Below, in pieces: positions 1-13,163 of a DNA stretch of 64,000 bases. The notes below the pieces were generated by a model that saw only the letters and a program-made list of their open reading frames with translations, had not been told where the DNA came from and did no database searches. Position 1 is the stretch's first letter; each line of letters begins with the position of its first letter. The stretch is from NCBI GenBank assembly GCA_000708835.1, contig DF237059.1, positions 124,256-188,255 of the forward strand, read 5' to 3'. Made by a program: the position numbers and the translations under genes. This stretch comes from Klebsormidium nitens (taxonomy: Eukaryota > Streptophyta > Klebsormidiophyceae > Klebsormidiales > Klebsormidiaceae).

Positions 1-283
1 TGTTCGTTTAAACATCATCCCTAAACGGTCTCACCATACGCAAGAACCAGCAGAAGTACGAACTAGTTCAACGGCTGAACGGAATCAAAAGCGTCACAAT
101 GATTTTCAGGCAGAGTTCCAATATATAAGTGCTGACAATGTTTGTTCGAAAGAACGAGTTGTTCTTTATGCAGCCGGTTCTTTGTCAGTTTCTATAAATA
201 CTTGCTTTCGCTGGTTATTCTGCTTCTTTCAATCTCTCAACGCTCTGGCTCGTAGCTAGCGGCGCAATCTATCTGCTAGACTC

Positions 284-2144
284 TCAAGAAGCAGACACCC
301 CTTGCAGTTGGAAAAAGTACGGTGCGTTGGCGTAGGTTGCTGTTCCAGCCCAGGCTCCTCCTTGCACACTGGATGCGTCCCAGATCGAAGCATACCTGAA
401 ATCCAAAAATTGTTGGCCTATTCAGCGACCGAACGAAGACTATGAAGTACCTCTGAAAAGAGATGTGGTAGGACTCACTTCTTCGCGGACTTATGATCTG
501 GTATGAAGATCACACGGAGTACTGACGCGATGGCGAGACTGACAACTAATTGGACAAAATCTCTTCGATCAACTTACAAGTAGCTAGGCTTGGTGGGGAA
601 TGGTGAGCTGCCGTCATTGTTCGCAGTGCGCATAAGCTTGCCGTCGATGAACCATCTGCAAAAGAGACTTCTGTGATTGAGTTGAGAATTTTGGGAGAAC
701 CAACAGAAGTGACGCATTTCAAGCGGGCAATCAAGCCGTTCTTTCTTTCGCTCATTTTGAGGGCGCAGGGGTAAGGAAACAAGCGTCCAGCGTGACAATT
801 TCTCTATAAAAACCGTACATTCGACATTGTTTTCAAGAGGCGAAGGGCATGGCAGCACCTTTTTAATAGTTCGCTACTCCTTTATGGTACCACTTTTCGA
901 CGGACCACTTACTCGATGCTTGAGCTCGTCCACTGAATTGTGTATTTGTGGAAGGCAGATCGGCAGTCAAAACCAAGGGAGATCAATTCCTCACGTCCGC
1001 CCTATAGTTCATCCCAAGAGAAGAAAACGTTTCGGCGATGGAGTCTCAGATGCGATCGAACAGGAAGAAATGCATTGCTCATCATGATCGACATGATCTA
1101 TTTCAAACCAGAACTGTAATGTGCATGGAAGCTGTGGAAAGAGCCGGACTACCATATGATGGAATGGAAAGCTTATCTCTGAAAGTGTCCTTACCTGACC
1201 ATTCACATAGTAGTTTGTCTGAACAGCCTGAGGATTCTTTCCGAGAAACTCAAAATCAATCTCGTCCTGTATGAAAAGGAGAAAGGATATTGCTGTTATT
1301 TGTGAGGTTCAGTAACAAGATATGAGAAAGCAGGCTCGATCAGATATCGACCAGTACAGATATGTGACAAATCCTGGCACGGAAACAAGAAACACCTTGG
1401 CTGCACTCCTGCGAGGTATCTTTCAAATCTTTCTGATGCGTGCAGAAAGATCAAATAGCGTATTGCTTGACGTTCTTTTCACCTGGTTGCCGCTTCCCTC
1501 GAGAGAGCTTGTGTAAAACGCAGGGACGAATCCACTAATGTCACCTGCAAATCATGCGGAAGTCAACGAGCTCAGATTTGAGACCTGGTTCCAAGACTAG
1601 GATATCTGTCCAAGGTTGAGAAAGGGGCGAAAGAATCTCAAAGAAGTGCGTCGAATGATCACTTTTGATCCGACAGGTTGAAGATGAGGTCAAAGGTCAT
1701 CCGTGCTCACCAGCAGGACATTTGATGTAAGCCGAAAACGTGTCGTAAGCGTACTGCTGTGGTGTCCGAATTCTTGCACCCCCGCTCCTGTCCATTTTGA
1801 TAGTGACGGTGCTTCCGCTAATTGACACTTGCTGCGGGCCTGCAGGAGGAAACGTGAATCTGTAGACCGTGACCTGAGATAGACGATATAAAACATATTC
1901 GATACACGTTATCCAACAGTTGCAAGAAGAGTTCGAAGACTTTAGACCAGATTCGTGGAGACAAGATGAAAACGAAGCAAATGATGAACAATCTTGGAAG
2001 AACGTAATAACGTATCAACTTACTGTAGTCGATCGACGAGAGGATCGTTTGAGCCTCTGCAGAATGAACCAGGATGAGAAGAAGAAGAGCCCAGAGGGCG
2101 TAGAAGATCGGCAGGAGCTTTCTGGGGAGGATTGCAGTCGCCAT
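284..2144 (-). CDS. GH16 xyloglucan endotransglucosylase/hydrolase-like secreted enzyme (intact copy)
   Basis: Seven exons read on the minus strand: 2024-2144, 1711-1839, 1483-1544, 1195-1266, 913-1001, 578-655 and 284-395, giving 663 nt and 220 aa with closed frame. Residues 1-32 form a hydrophobic signal peptide ending near HSAEAQ. Later segments match the XTH fold in order: a beta-strand piece with MDRSGGARI, then GFVPAFYTSS, the catalytic motif DEIDFEFLG (E106 nucleophile, D108, E110 acid/base), FDCRSAFHKYTIQW, WFIDG and SIWDAS. XTH-type GH16 enzymes cut and re-join xyloglucan or related beta-glucans in the wall. The protein ends about 35 residues after SIWDAS, so the usual XET_C extension of land-plant XTHs (about 290 aa) is missing and substrate is uncertain. 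A paralogue with the same intron positions lies at 43.0-45.3 kb. The ATG at 2144 was chosen because it directly precedes the signal peptide. Confidence 0.85.
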
Positions 2145-3840
2145 CGCTTCTTCGTCAGGAACTCTTTCAGCAGGATTGTAGAAAGGGGTTAGGATGTCTG
2201 TAGACGACTTTCCGGAGCGGGTAGAGAGATGGGAAAAACAAGGGTAGAGCACGCAAGAATTCCACATCAGAAATGCTAAAAATGAATGAAGTGATTGTGC
2301 AGATGATGTGAAGATGATCCTAAAAATAGTTCGCGCCGTGTTTCCAAATGGAGAGCAAATTGAGGGAGTGGACGGGAAACACTTGGTTAGCTTGGCCAAT
2401 TATCTTCCTTGCAAGACAGTTTTGCTGCTCAGCAGATACTCAGGCGGAGCAACGTAAGATATTTCAAACCGCAATCTGTCGGAATCATGTCAGAGGATGC
2501 TGACACCGTGACGTAAGAGGAGGAGCTTATTGAGGCATATGCCGTCTCGAGGTGCCGCAACACAGCACGGCACAACCCTCGATCATGATTGATGACGTCA
2601 TCCTGAAACTCTGTTACAAAAAGACCATAACCGCCGCTAAACAACGCATCACGAGAGTTAATCTGCTTAAAGAGGAGACAAGCCTTGCTCTTCTGGAGTC
2701 ATCTTCTGCGAAGGCGGGGACGTACTCGTATCAACACTAAATTCGTTGAAGAAAAATCAGAAAGGTACAGAAAGGAAGCAGGTAGACTCATTTTACGAGG
2801 TATTCGACAGAACGGATTCATGTGTGATTCAATTGAGAAGGAAAAGCTTTTGAAAGAGTGCGGGCAATAATGGCACGCAGAGCAAGCTTTTTCCGTCGGT
2901 TACTCAGGTATAAGGCTTTCGTCAGAGTACACTGCTCGCTTCTGGGTCACTAAAGTCTGCACCTGTTTAAGGCCTACAGAAAACCTTAGACGCTGTCGCT
3001 CGAATGGGGACACAAATCTAAACTACATGCATCAAGTTCCTCGCTTGAGCCTGGCTCAAATTAGCGCCGGTTGTTAGCTCTAGCTTATCCTTGACCCACA
3101 GATCCGAACTTGCATCAGATCCTTCACAATTCCTAGCGCACTGTAGATTTTATTTGCGAACCCAAAGCTGACGGTGCAGCCGCTACATGGACCTCAAAGC
3201 TTTTAAGCACAAACCGTACGCACTATATAACTTAGGGAAGTTATATTGTCTTCCTGTTTTTTGCAGGAACACTTATCTGCCTCGGCTAGCTCTGCGCCAG
3301 CATCCAAATTGCTCCGGCGCTCGTGGACGCAAGAACATGCAGCAAGGCAGCACACGCACTCATGCATGAAACGCGGCAGTCAGACAAACCGTAAGTCGAT
3401 ACTGCAACTGAGGCACCATGCGCGAGCTGAGCAACCGCAGAGAAACGGGGCTGCCGGAGCTTATATGCATGAGACTCAGCAGCGCGAAGCACTCGGATTC
3501 ACCAGGCCGTCAATCATTCGAACAGACCGCGGCACTTGTATGTGCAAGCGCATAGCCGCGCGGCCAGGCGTGAGATGTTCGAAGACAAATCAATTGCTGT
3601 GATTGGAGCACCATTTGCAGATGTTAACTTGGTAAATTGCGCAAGCTGCAATCACACACGCGTCGCACAGCGGGTTCACTTACTGCAGCCCTTGGCCGTG
3701 GACCTCTTTACAACTTCTGTTTTGCAGTGGCTTTAGAATGAGTATCGTATGCTCATATTGGTACCTGTCCAATCACCTTTTGCACTCGCTTTAGATATGA
3801 ATAGAATATGCTCGTATACCTGTTCAATCGCCGCTTTGTC
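2145..3840. other. Intergenic region, no gene recognised
   Basis: About 1.7 kb upstream of the GH16 gene and downstream of the TPR-SET gene. The longest frames (for example 3246-3602 +) have no recognisable motif and no supporting splice context. I see no RNA gene or mobile element. Confidence 0.5.
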
Positions 3841-6800
3841 CTACCACCTACAGATCTTCTCTGAAAAGAGCTCCCTACATTCGCCCCTTGAGAAGGACTC
3901 AATGTCCTCGATCGCTTCCACTGCATAGCGAGGTACGCAGTTTAGGCTCCGCTCGACGATTCGCAGCATCCGCTGCTTATACGCCCGCCACTCCTCCGAC
4001 TCCTTCCCATACCGACACAGCATCAACTCGGCTATCTCCGCCGCATGCTGTATCGTGAACGAGAAGTACAAATTCACGCTCTCCATCGCATCTAGACACG
4101 CCAACCCCGCCCTTTCGCACGCCTCCCAATCCCCGACCAACTCGCATACGCGCTCGAACCGCGTGTAGCACGTCATATACGACGCCCGGAGCCAGTTCCT
4201 CTCTTCCTCCGTCCGACCCACCTTCTCGATCACCGCCTCGACCGAGTCCAACCTGCTCCGGAAGAACCGGAAGGCTTCCTCCGCGGCCGCGCCCCCCTCC
4301 TCCTCCGCCCGACGCAGGACCTCCGTCGCTTCCCGGACCTCCTGCCACGTGGCCGTCGCTGATTCGAGCTCGTCTTTCCGGCTCTCTTCGAACTCGCACC
4401 GGGAGCAGCGGCACGAGAAGCGCCACAGCAGCCGGGCATCTCTCTGGCGCTTGACACGTGGCTCGGCGACGGCCATGTAGGGTTGCGTGACCTCGGCGCC
4501 TCGGGGGAGGTCCTGGACCGCGAAGACGAAGTGCGCGTCCCCGATGACGAAGTAGGAGGCCGAGGGGAGACAGCTGTGGGTGCACCAAAAAAATCGTTGC
4601 TATATTTCAATCTCAAGCGTAGAATCTGTTTCCTTCCTATTTTGGCATGAGAAGCATGGCAGGTTGGTTGACGTCCTTCGAAGTAAGTGGGGCGGGTCGC
4701 TGATTACCTGCCCCCTTTGGTGTCAGCTATGGCAAGTTTTTTGCTGCGCGCTTTGGTACAACCTCTAGTGGGGAATAGGAAATGACGTATTTCCGGCCCA
4801 GACAGTGCTTCCGGCGGAAGCGTTCGTGCCTGATGATTTGAGAGTCCTCCAAAGTTTACGAGGTCAGCTATCTTCAAGACTGGTCAGCAAAACTGATACC
4901 AACTACCGATCTTCGGTGCTGCACTTATCTTGTGTCTGAAAGAACGAGTGAGACAGAAGCTTTCATCGAACGTCTTGCGAACCGTGTGGACAAAACTTTG
5001 TTGCTCGCTGTTGCTTTATCGGAATCAAGATGCCTTTCACACTCACAGAGCTTCAGAGATTGCAGTTGGTTAAAAGGCCAGTTTTCGGTGAGTAATAGTT
5101 CGAAGGATGGACTTCTGAAGCATGGTCTATAAGAGAATCAGGAGCGATGTCAATCTTCCTTATTCCGCTCAGAACGGACCACATGGCACGGCAGAAGCAT
5201 CTGGACTCTACTGACAGCTAAGAACTACGACCAGTCTCTTGGAGGTTGATGGCATGCCACGCTCGCCTGTCGCACGACCAAGGTGGTAACTTGAGGAGGC
5301 ACTCCGCTCGAAAAAGGCTGCCAATGACTCGAACGTGAGACTTCAGCAAGACCCGGCCATCAAGTCTCAATCAAGAATTTAGAACTGTGGTCGACCTCAA
5401 ACCTTCGTCTTTCCACATGATATGCTGATTGTACAGGAACGCTGTTTCCAATCTGACGGTATTGATCAGCAATCGAATCACAAGATACTTGAGCCCGAAG
5501 AAGATCACCTGTGGTTGATGATTCCCGCCAGCGTCCATAGCCCAACCTCGTCCATCTCCGATGGCCCCTCCTCCCCGCTTATGCCCTGCACCGCTTCCGT
5601 CGAGAACGCGTTGTACAGCTTCACCCGCTTGATGCGTTCCAAGTCTAGCTCCGTTGACACCGCGCCCTTCCCCTCACTGCCACCCTCAGGGGCCCCGCTC
5701 GCTGGTGTCAAGTTGCCTCCAAGCTCTGACTCTTCCGGTTTCGGCCTATAAGCGTTCCGTCGAAAGATATCTATGCTTGGCACCGATAGCTTTCGGTCCG
5801 TACCATCGTACATGCTCTCCACCTGCGTCCTAACCCACAGGTCAGCGCAAACCCTCTCCAAAACCATCTGCGCCACCTGCGCATCCTGCGCGCTGGTGTC
5901 AACTTCCCTCCCCGCGGCCCGCCCCTCCCTGCTTGACACCGCAACAGCTTTGGCCGCCACGAGCAGCTCCCCCCTTTTGACGTCCCGAGTCACCGTCAAA
6001 CCGCGGCCTTTTCCCACCAGGTCCGAGATCTCGACCGGGCCTATGTAGTCCGCCATGGGGGTGGGAATGCGCTGCTCGGTGTGAAAACTTTCGAGATCGA
6101 ACGCCCCCTGGCTCTGCTTCTCGCAGCGCTCGATGTCTTGGAGCGCTTGATCGACTTTGGTGGCAAGGGAGGGTTTTGGAGAAGAGGCCCTGGCGGAGGC
6201 CAGGTGGGAGCGCGCCTCAGCGAAGCGCTCTAGGTGGAGGCAGGTGGTGCCGGCCCGGAACAGCGCCTCTGGGTTTGCAGGGTCGAGGTCTAGCGCAATT
6301 GAAATGGCCGCCAGAGCAGAATCTGCGCAAGTGAGGGGGATTAAAGTCAGTTGAACGGGATTGTCAGTCAAGGCCACTCGTTCTATTCTGCAGGTAGGAA
6401 AGAAAAGGCTCACCTTTCTGCAAAAGGCTCGAGAGGGGACGGCCTTTCTGAACTTCGGGCGTCTTTATGGGTCCTGACAGTGATGGCAACATGGGCAAGC
6501 TCTCTTTGAAAGAATGTTCAAATGATCTTCAATCAAATCATATGGATGCAATGTGATCGAATGAAACACGAGGGGCAATAGGAGAGGTTTGAACAGAAGA
6601 ACGGCACCGAGATAGAGACCAGACCACACACCAGGTTCGTAACATGGCCCAACATTTGTCAATGCAAAAGTTCGGTATATCCACACCAATGTTGGCCGTA
6701 TCACTCGTTCGTTTCCTAGCTCAGTGATCAGCCCTGGCAACTGCTGCACCCACCAATTCTAACCTCAAAATCATGATCTCACCGTAACTAGTCTGAGCAC

Positions 6801-7686
6801 ACAACGCCTCCGCCAGCCCCAGCAGCGCCGTCACTTTGTCCCCCCGCTCTGCTCCCCGGCCAACGCACTCGCCAAAGTACTCTGCTGCGCTTTTGGCACT
6901 TCCAAGTTCCAACAGTTTCCACCCCCTCCTCAGAAGCGCCTCTACAGAAAGCTCCTCCAAGCTCTCTAGCCCCTCTGGTTTCCTTAACCCCTGGTTTAAC
7001 CCCTGGCTAACCTTGTTGGCTTTCCCCGTTTTGCCTGCCCCATTGGGCTTACTCTTCTTCTTCTTTAGCTTTGTCTTCTTCTGCGGCAACGATTCCCCAG
7101 AGGCTGCCGCCCAGATCTCCGCAACGTTCTTCTTCTTCTTTCTTCTCAGAGGGCCCCTTGGTGCCCCATTTTCCTCCCAGCTTTCTGCCGACACTTCAAC
7201 CTCTTCTAAGCTGGGGACATTATCCACCCCTTCCGTTTCAGCCAGAACACTCAAACCCGCATCAGATTCAGAGGCCAATCCTGCGGATGCACCGGTCAGA
7301 CTTGCAGCTCTGCAGATTCCCAACGGTACTGCCCGACCAAACGCTGGCAACGAATGGTCTATACCAGCACGCCTGAACCCAGAAATCAATGGCGCCTGGT
7401 AGCCAAGGTCAGTCTTCTCTCCAACAAATCTCACTTTTCTACCCCCTATGCAATCTCCCAAGTGACTGCGGACCGACTTTTGCAAGTAATTGTTAGTACC
7501 CCCTGTCCGGTTGGTTGCCGACTTCAGCGGATTCCTTATTTGGCAGCTAGCAACGTAGTTGCTGTGACTCAAGAAGCCTTTGGAAAGGCTTTGCGTGCAT
7601 CCCTTGAGGCTTGTGTTTGTTGAGGAAAACTGAGGTTTGAGTAACGTGTGGCAAGAATCTGATGGCCTCAGAAGCTTCACCGCCAT
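3841..7686 (-). CDS. TPR and SET domain protein (putative lysine methyltransferase)
   Basis: Three exons (6783-7686, 5509-6322, 3841-4573) splice to 2,451 nt, 816 aa. An N-terminal low-complexity part includes lysine runs around residues 190-225 that could be a nuclear signal. TPR-like helices follow (GWKLLELGSAKSAAEYF; ALFRAGTTCLHLERFAEA). The SET domain is split by the second intron: its N-half has LVGKGRGLTVTRDVKRGE, and splicing rebuilds GIINHSCLPSAS, the classical N-H-S-C substrate/cofactor motif at residues 571-574, followed by the ITxxY-equivalent region and a post-SET cluster FSCRCSRC (C627, C629, C632) that would bind zinc. The order resembles plant TPR-SET proteins related to SMYD enzymes, but no MYND finger lies inside the SET domain. 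The target, histone or non-histone, cannot be told. The start is the first in-frame ATG; upstream in-frame codons are non-ATG. Confidence 0.82.
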
Positions 7687-8438
7687 GGCGTAGCGTCTGA
7701 ACGAAAACCAGAGAAGCAATTGTCACGAACGAGGGCCCCTCACGACCTCTGCAGGGCTAAGGACAAATGCCTCCTGCAAACGACGTCCATTGGCATTGGC
7801 ATTGTGTAAGCTTTCCAAAACGATGACAAATGCCAACGCAATTGCTGGACCGCTCTCTCGATCAGACTAACAATACTAGTCTATAGCCTTGGTGAGCGTC
7901 CGACGGCAAGGCTCGTACCACCCAAAACTATATTTCACCCAACTGATGCATGATCTGTGTAGCCGTTGCGAAGAACGGCTTCAACGTGGTTTCTTTGCCG
8001 TCAGTGTATTCGGGGAATCCTAAGTACCCTACATTGAAGAACCGTCACTTTGAGACAACGGCGTCGGGCCGCTTGTTGAGTTCAATGGAGTATACGCCGG
8101 CGCGAGGTTGGTGCCAGTGGCAGGAGCAGAAAAGATATTCAGGATTGAACTTTGCATTTGACAAGCTCCGTTTTCCCTTTCCCTGTCCTGCACCTCTCCT
8201 GCAGCTTTCTGCTTTCCAAGCTTTGAGATTGAATAGCGCTGCGCTGAATTGGGTGCAACACCAGCTAGACAAGACTTTGTAGCTGGACCAGGTGGCAGCT
8301 TCAAGCATGATCTTGAAAGATTGAGCTGCATTCCAGCTCCTAACCAAAATTCCAGCGGCTCCTTTGGTGCTATGAAGCGCGGCGCTGTGTCCTGGGCAAA
8401 GTCCATTCCGCAAGCTGCCGCATATCATCTTCTGTTCG
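7687..8438. other. Divergent intergenic region
   Basis: About 750 bp between the starts of the TPR-SET gene (-) and the BTB gene (+). It probably holds both 5' UTRs and promoters. No distinct TATA box or conserved motif was identified. Confidence 0.4.
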
Positions 8439-10261
8439 ATGCAAACTCGTAGCAAATACCTGCAAATGGCCGATATGCCAAAAACAGGTGCAAAGCCTGT
8501 GAAAATGAGCCTCCAGGTGAACAAGTTTGAGATCAGTGTGGGCGACAGGGGACCCAATCCTTTTGAGCGTAAGCGGCAGTTCTTGGTTGAACAGAACTAT
8601 GTGCTGCAATATGAGATTCGTGTAAAGGGCACTTTCAGAAATGGAGAGCAATATTCTGTAGATCTCTTTCCAGCTTCTCATACAGATGCTCATACGATGC
8701 CCATTAAGGGAGACATCCTTCTCGGCTCAATACATATTGTAGCACAGACCAGTGCCATTGACCTGACTTTTAGCATGAGCAGCGATCATCTGGCCGCCTG
8801 CGATGGTCTTGAAGACTTCACTACACAGATGGACGGCACTGTGATTCGTCTCTGGATAGATGACGAGGTCCCTTTTGTTGAGAAATATGTCACCATCTCA
8901 GAAGTCGGACTTATTCTGAAGAGGAGATTGGAAACAAGAGTAAGAAAGCGTGGTCGACATGAGTTGGACATAGATGGAATGAAAGTAGAAACAAGATTGA
9001 ATATTCAATTTGCCATGCATTTGCGGCGATCTTTCTGTGAAACTGAAGGGATTCCTCCGAAAATCCCAAAAAGGCAGCAAAGCCACCTCGTCGACGCTTT
9101 AGTTGACCAAAGTGGAGATGTTCAACTTCTTGGCCAGGTAAGTTCGCCATGCTTCAGTGTTTGACTTGATCGAGCCAGCATACGATCGTCCTGGTTTCGA
9201 AGCACCGTTGACATTGCATCCTGTTCTAATGTTCCATGTTGATGATGGTGAGCATTCAAGGACTCCAATAACTAGGCCCACTTGTCTTGAAATTTCAGTC
9301 CATACGAACGAGTTTATCTCTTGACGGATTTTTTGCCAGTATTCACAATCAATGAGGCCATGGTGACATTCTTGGAATATTGTTCTTGCAGGATGGATCA
9401 GTCCACACAGCTCATTCGTCAATCCTAGTTGAGTCGGCTCCCTACTTTCAGGCTTTGCTGAGCAAGAATTGGTCTGGCGAAAACACAAAAGACCTGTCCC
9501 TGCCTGTCCCTGCCACTGGAGAAACCATTAAAACCTTTTTGAAAGGCTTGTATGGGGTCCCAATCGGTTTGCAGGCACAGGTTGGGAAGAACTTTCCACA
9601 ACTCGAGGTATGTAACCCATGGGCCTACGGATTGGTATTTTGATCAAGGTGACTGATGCAATGGAGACTGATTTTTGTGAGCTGACACATGCAAGCCTTA
9701 TTTGAGCTCGTTTTCGATGGGCAAACTTCTTTTGGTTATGACTCTACTCCAAGATAGCTGAGAGCTGCTTAGCGCGCGCTGGCCCCTCATATGTAGCTGG
9801 GAACCAATCTCACTAAGCAAGTGAGAAGAGCTGCTGTTTAACCAAGTTCGAACATCATTGGCAACAGCTTCATATCCTGCATCTGATCAGGTCTACTTGG
9901 ACGAAAGTTATGGCGAGCACTTAATACTTTTGCATCCTCTATTTTGTGACAGGACGTTTACCGCCTAGCAGATGCTTGTGGGGCTCGTCAAATCTGCCTT
10001 CAGATTGTTCACTGCCTGGAAGTCTCGGAGGCAAATGTTTCCTGGTGGATTGACTGGTTGAAGGAGGAGCATGCGCCTGATGAGTATGAGGCCGTGAAGA
10101 AGAAAGTCTGCAGCTTCATGAAAAGTAGCTTCGCGCCCGCTGATCTCTGGGACTTCTTTGAGCCCGACACAATGCAAGCACTCTGGGAAGTTCGGCAAGG
10201 AGATTCTAGAGCTCAGAGGGCACTAGAGAAAAGTCGTGGCAAGACCAAGGTTGCTCAATAG
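8439..10261 (+). CDS. BTB/POZ domain protein
   Basis: Three exons, 8439-9137, 9392-9607 and 9953-10261, all phase 0, giving 407 aa. The first 210 residues are a beta-rich segment that I cannot assign; it might be a divergent MATH- or C2-like module. The BTB domain begins near residue 215 (HLVDALVDQSGDVQLLGQ) and continues across the first junction with DGSVHTAHSSILVESAPYF, the usual 'hidden D/H' core, then a helix LYGVPIGL. The last exon reads DVYRLADACGARQICLQ and a BACK-like helical tail. BTB proteins dimerise and often act as substrate adaptors for CUL3 ubiquitin ligases; that role is family knowledge, not shown here. The first exon has an ATG start at 8439, but an additional upstream exon cannot be excluded. 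Confidence 0.8.
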
Positions 10262-11218
10262 ATTGGTAGTTTTCTTATCACAAAGTCACCTCGAAGCTCA
10301 GGCCCCGGATGCTATTCTGAAACCAGACCGTTTGTACTACTTGCTAGGGCTTGCCAGGATTCACAAAAGCCAGTTCGTTTGACAGATTTCGGGCCATGGA
10401 TGATTGCTCCTGTGATTGGCAACTTGGACATGCGATCTGATTTATAGTCCAGTGAGCTTGAAGTACATATCTGAATTACTTGATGGTACAAGCTAGCCGC
10501 CCATCATTGCCCATATACATAAGTTTTGTTTCCGAACTTCGAATATGTACGAATGGTTTCAATGGCTTAAGCATGATCATCTAGCATGAGTTGTCAGCTG
10601 CGCTTTTAAACATGACGGAATTCAATGACTTGCATCGAACTCCTTCGCTCGATCGATCCGATTATGCGACGGTGATCATCTACCACGATCATCTACCATG
10701 ACATCTACCATGATCCGAGCTCGATCAAAGATTGCATAAGCTGTATGCTACTGAGTGCCAGAGTGCACTATAAGGGACTCGTTCTTGGCAAACCAACTTG
10801 GTTCTGCTCTCAGTTACTCGTGCACTTGCTTGCACAAGCTATGATGATTCGACGAGCGCGGCGCTCAATTCAGTGTCAGCTCGTTATCGTTGGAGTCTTG
10901 GAGAGTGACAGACATCACGGTAGACAGGCTTGCTCGAGACGAGTAAACTCATGGAAGTCACCTTCAAGGTACTTGTACGTAGTAGCCAACCTGCTTTCAC
11001 TTCCTGGATCCCCCTCAATCTGACTTGGTGCTTGTAAGACCAACTCTTGGCGGCGTGCGACCCTCAGATGCTAATACGGAAGTTGCTGCAACAAAAACGA
11101 GCAAGTCAGAGCGACATGATTGCTTTGTCAAGTCCGCCGACCAACTCTTAAGTATCATGGAGGGCCAAAGATTAAGGCCGTGCTTCGTGAAGCGCCGATA
11201 CATCGTTCGCTCTATTTA
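10262..11218. other. Convergent intergenic region, no gene recognised
   Basis: Lies between the 3' ends of the BTB gene (+) and the CIB-like gene (-). Contains short A/T-rich stretches and a local repeat of 'gatcatctaccatgatc' type words near 10674-10713. No coding or RNA feature supported. Confidence 0.45.
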
Positions 11219-13163
11219 TTAGGCAGCGGATAGCAAAGCCGATGCAGATTTCCTAACATGTTCCCCGATCGGTCCCGAGCTGCATAGAATGAATCTTATC
11301 TACGAAAACAGTGTTGCCAAGGAAACCTCAGCTGTGTTAGGAGCAAGTCTTCCTGCTCACCTTATGAAGTCTGGCATTCGTGACAACACACCCCGGAAGT
11401 CGTGGTAGCTGACGCCCCAGTGGTACGGGTCGATCTCGCTAGAAACCTACAGCAACCGGTTGTCAAGAGGTCGAACTTCGATTGTGCACAGCTTGAAGAG
11501 TGCTCCTCGGACTTGGCACTGACTGGGCGTGCAGTATGTTGTTAGTATGAGAAGAAAAATATTAAACTGAGGAAGGGCCTACTGGCATGCTCCAAAGTCC
11601 GTCCAGTCTTCCGGCTCTTCAACACATGCTTCTGGTCCTGATGTTCACAAGTATTCGACTTACAGTGACGCCCACCAAATTTAACTTTGTATTCAGAGCT
11701 GCCTTTGATGCTGACCTCGTGCTCGATTTGAACGCGCCAATAGCAGAAATGGTGCATAGTCCCTTACCCGTTGGACGATGTTGGACAGCTCCTCGTCGCT
11801 AAGGTGCGACGACGACTGCTCCAAAGCGTAGCCCTGGCGGTTGTAATTCCCGTTGCACATCAAGTCCAGGCCCTTCTTGATGTCAGCTGTGCACGAATGG
11901 AGAGCTGATCAAAATAAGACGCCCTGTAGCTGCTTCTACTGACATGAGGATCTGGAGCTGACGTTTTTGAAACAGTGCAATAAAGACACCGGCAATCCAC
12001 CGTCTCTTCTGACTGTTCTGAGCCAGGCTGCTTTTTATGCAAGCTGGTTTTTGCCGTTGATACTGCTCTAAGGGCGTCCTCACTGTACCTCAGAGCAGGC
12101 AGCATTTATGCTGAAAGGAAGACCTGTCCTTTGATCCTCGATCAGTCTCCCCGACTAGCCAAGGTCGCGGCCTTGTCCGTGTGATGGGGCAGAGCTCATC
12201 CAGCTCACCTGGTCCGATGACATCGTCGCCGTCGAAATCCCAGATTGCAAACGCCCAAATCATCTTGATCTCCGGGTCCGTCCGGTGGCTGAAGACTGCC
12301 ATCATGTTGAGGAACTTCTCAAAAGTCAGGTCTCCTGAGCCATCCTCTGCACCAAATTCCGAACGCTTTGGTCAAAGTTCCTTCGCGAAAATGTGGAACC
12401 GTAGGAAAGTTGTCGACCCCCATTACCAAATATACTTCTTTCTTACCTTCTTTTGGATTCTCATTCTTGCAGGTGATGGCTGAGCATACACAATGAGAGC
12501 ATTTGAGCCTGCATTCAGCTCTATAGACCCCAGATTGGCAAAGAACTTTAGAACGTTCTAAGTGTAGTCAATAGATGCAGAACCCACCACTGAAGAGCTC
12601 GCATATTCGTGGTGCAAAGGGGTTTGCCCGCATCTCCTCGATGTTCATCACCTCCTTTGCCCTTAGGCTGTGCAGGCCCTCGGCACTCAGGGCTTGAAAC
12701 TTGGTATGCAGCTTCAGAATCTCCTTCCGCGTAAAGGGAGTCCTAGGAGAGATTTCAGGACAGGCGATGTGCTGAGGTCCACTTGGTAGAAGCATTCAAC
12801 TGGAAAAGTCCTTCAACAAAAAATATATACGCGTGCAGAACGAACGATTGTTCGTCACTGCCAGAAGCACCAGAGTCGTGCATCCTAAAATTGCTCTTTC
12901 TCTTGCCAATGCCAAAGCTGTGACCCAGATGTGTGTCAGCTCAAAGGATATTGACGCTTAGGCTATAGTGGACTCTAAACATGCTTTTTGCTCCATCTGA
13001 CAGCTGCAGGCTTCAATCAGGGTAATTGCTCAGGGAAGGTAGTAGATTTTGATAGGTTCTCAAAAGCAGCCGCAGCATTGAAATCAGCTCACCTTTGCAC
13101 AAAGTCGTTGATCTCTTCTGCCGCTAGCTTGAAGACAGCCTTCTTACTTGGACTGGACGGCAT
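11219..13163 (-). CDS. CIB-like (calcium and integrin binding family) EF-hand calcium sensor
   Basis: Six exons: 13093-13163, 12588-12742, 12209-12346, 11768-11886, 11361-11446 and a tentative last exon 11219-11279; the total of 630 nt closes in frame to 209 aa. The order follows CIB proteins: TPFTRKEILKLHTKF, then NPFAPRICELFS, then a second EF-hand-like region DGSGDLTFEKFLNMMAVFS, then the dense match HRTDPEIKMIWAFAIWDF. EF-hand 3 (DFDGDDVIGPAD) keeps D at positions 1, 3, 5 and 12 and is probably calcium binding. The expected EF-hand 4 reads EIDPYHWGVSYHDF and has lost most ligands. CIB proteins are regulatory Ca2+/Mg2+ sensors best known from animals; the partner here is unknown. The first five exons are well supported. 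The last exon is chosen only because splice sites and frame agree. Confidence 0.75.

Noticed and set aside
3246-3602. 118-codon plus-strand frame
   Set aside because: No motif, no ATG context or splice support, and composition like random sequence.
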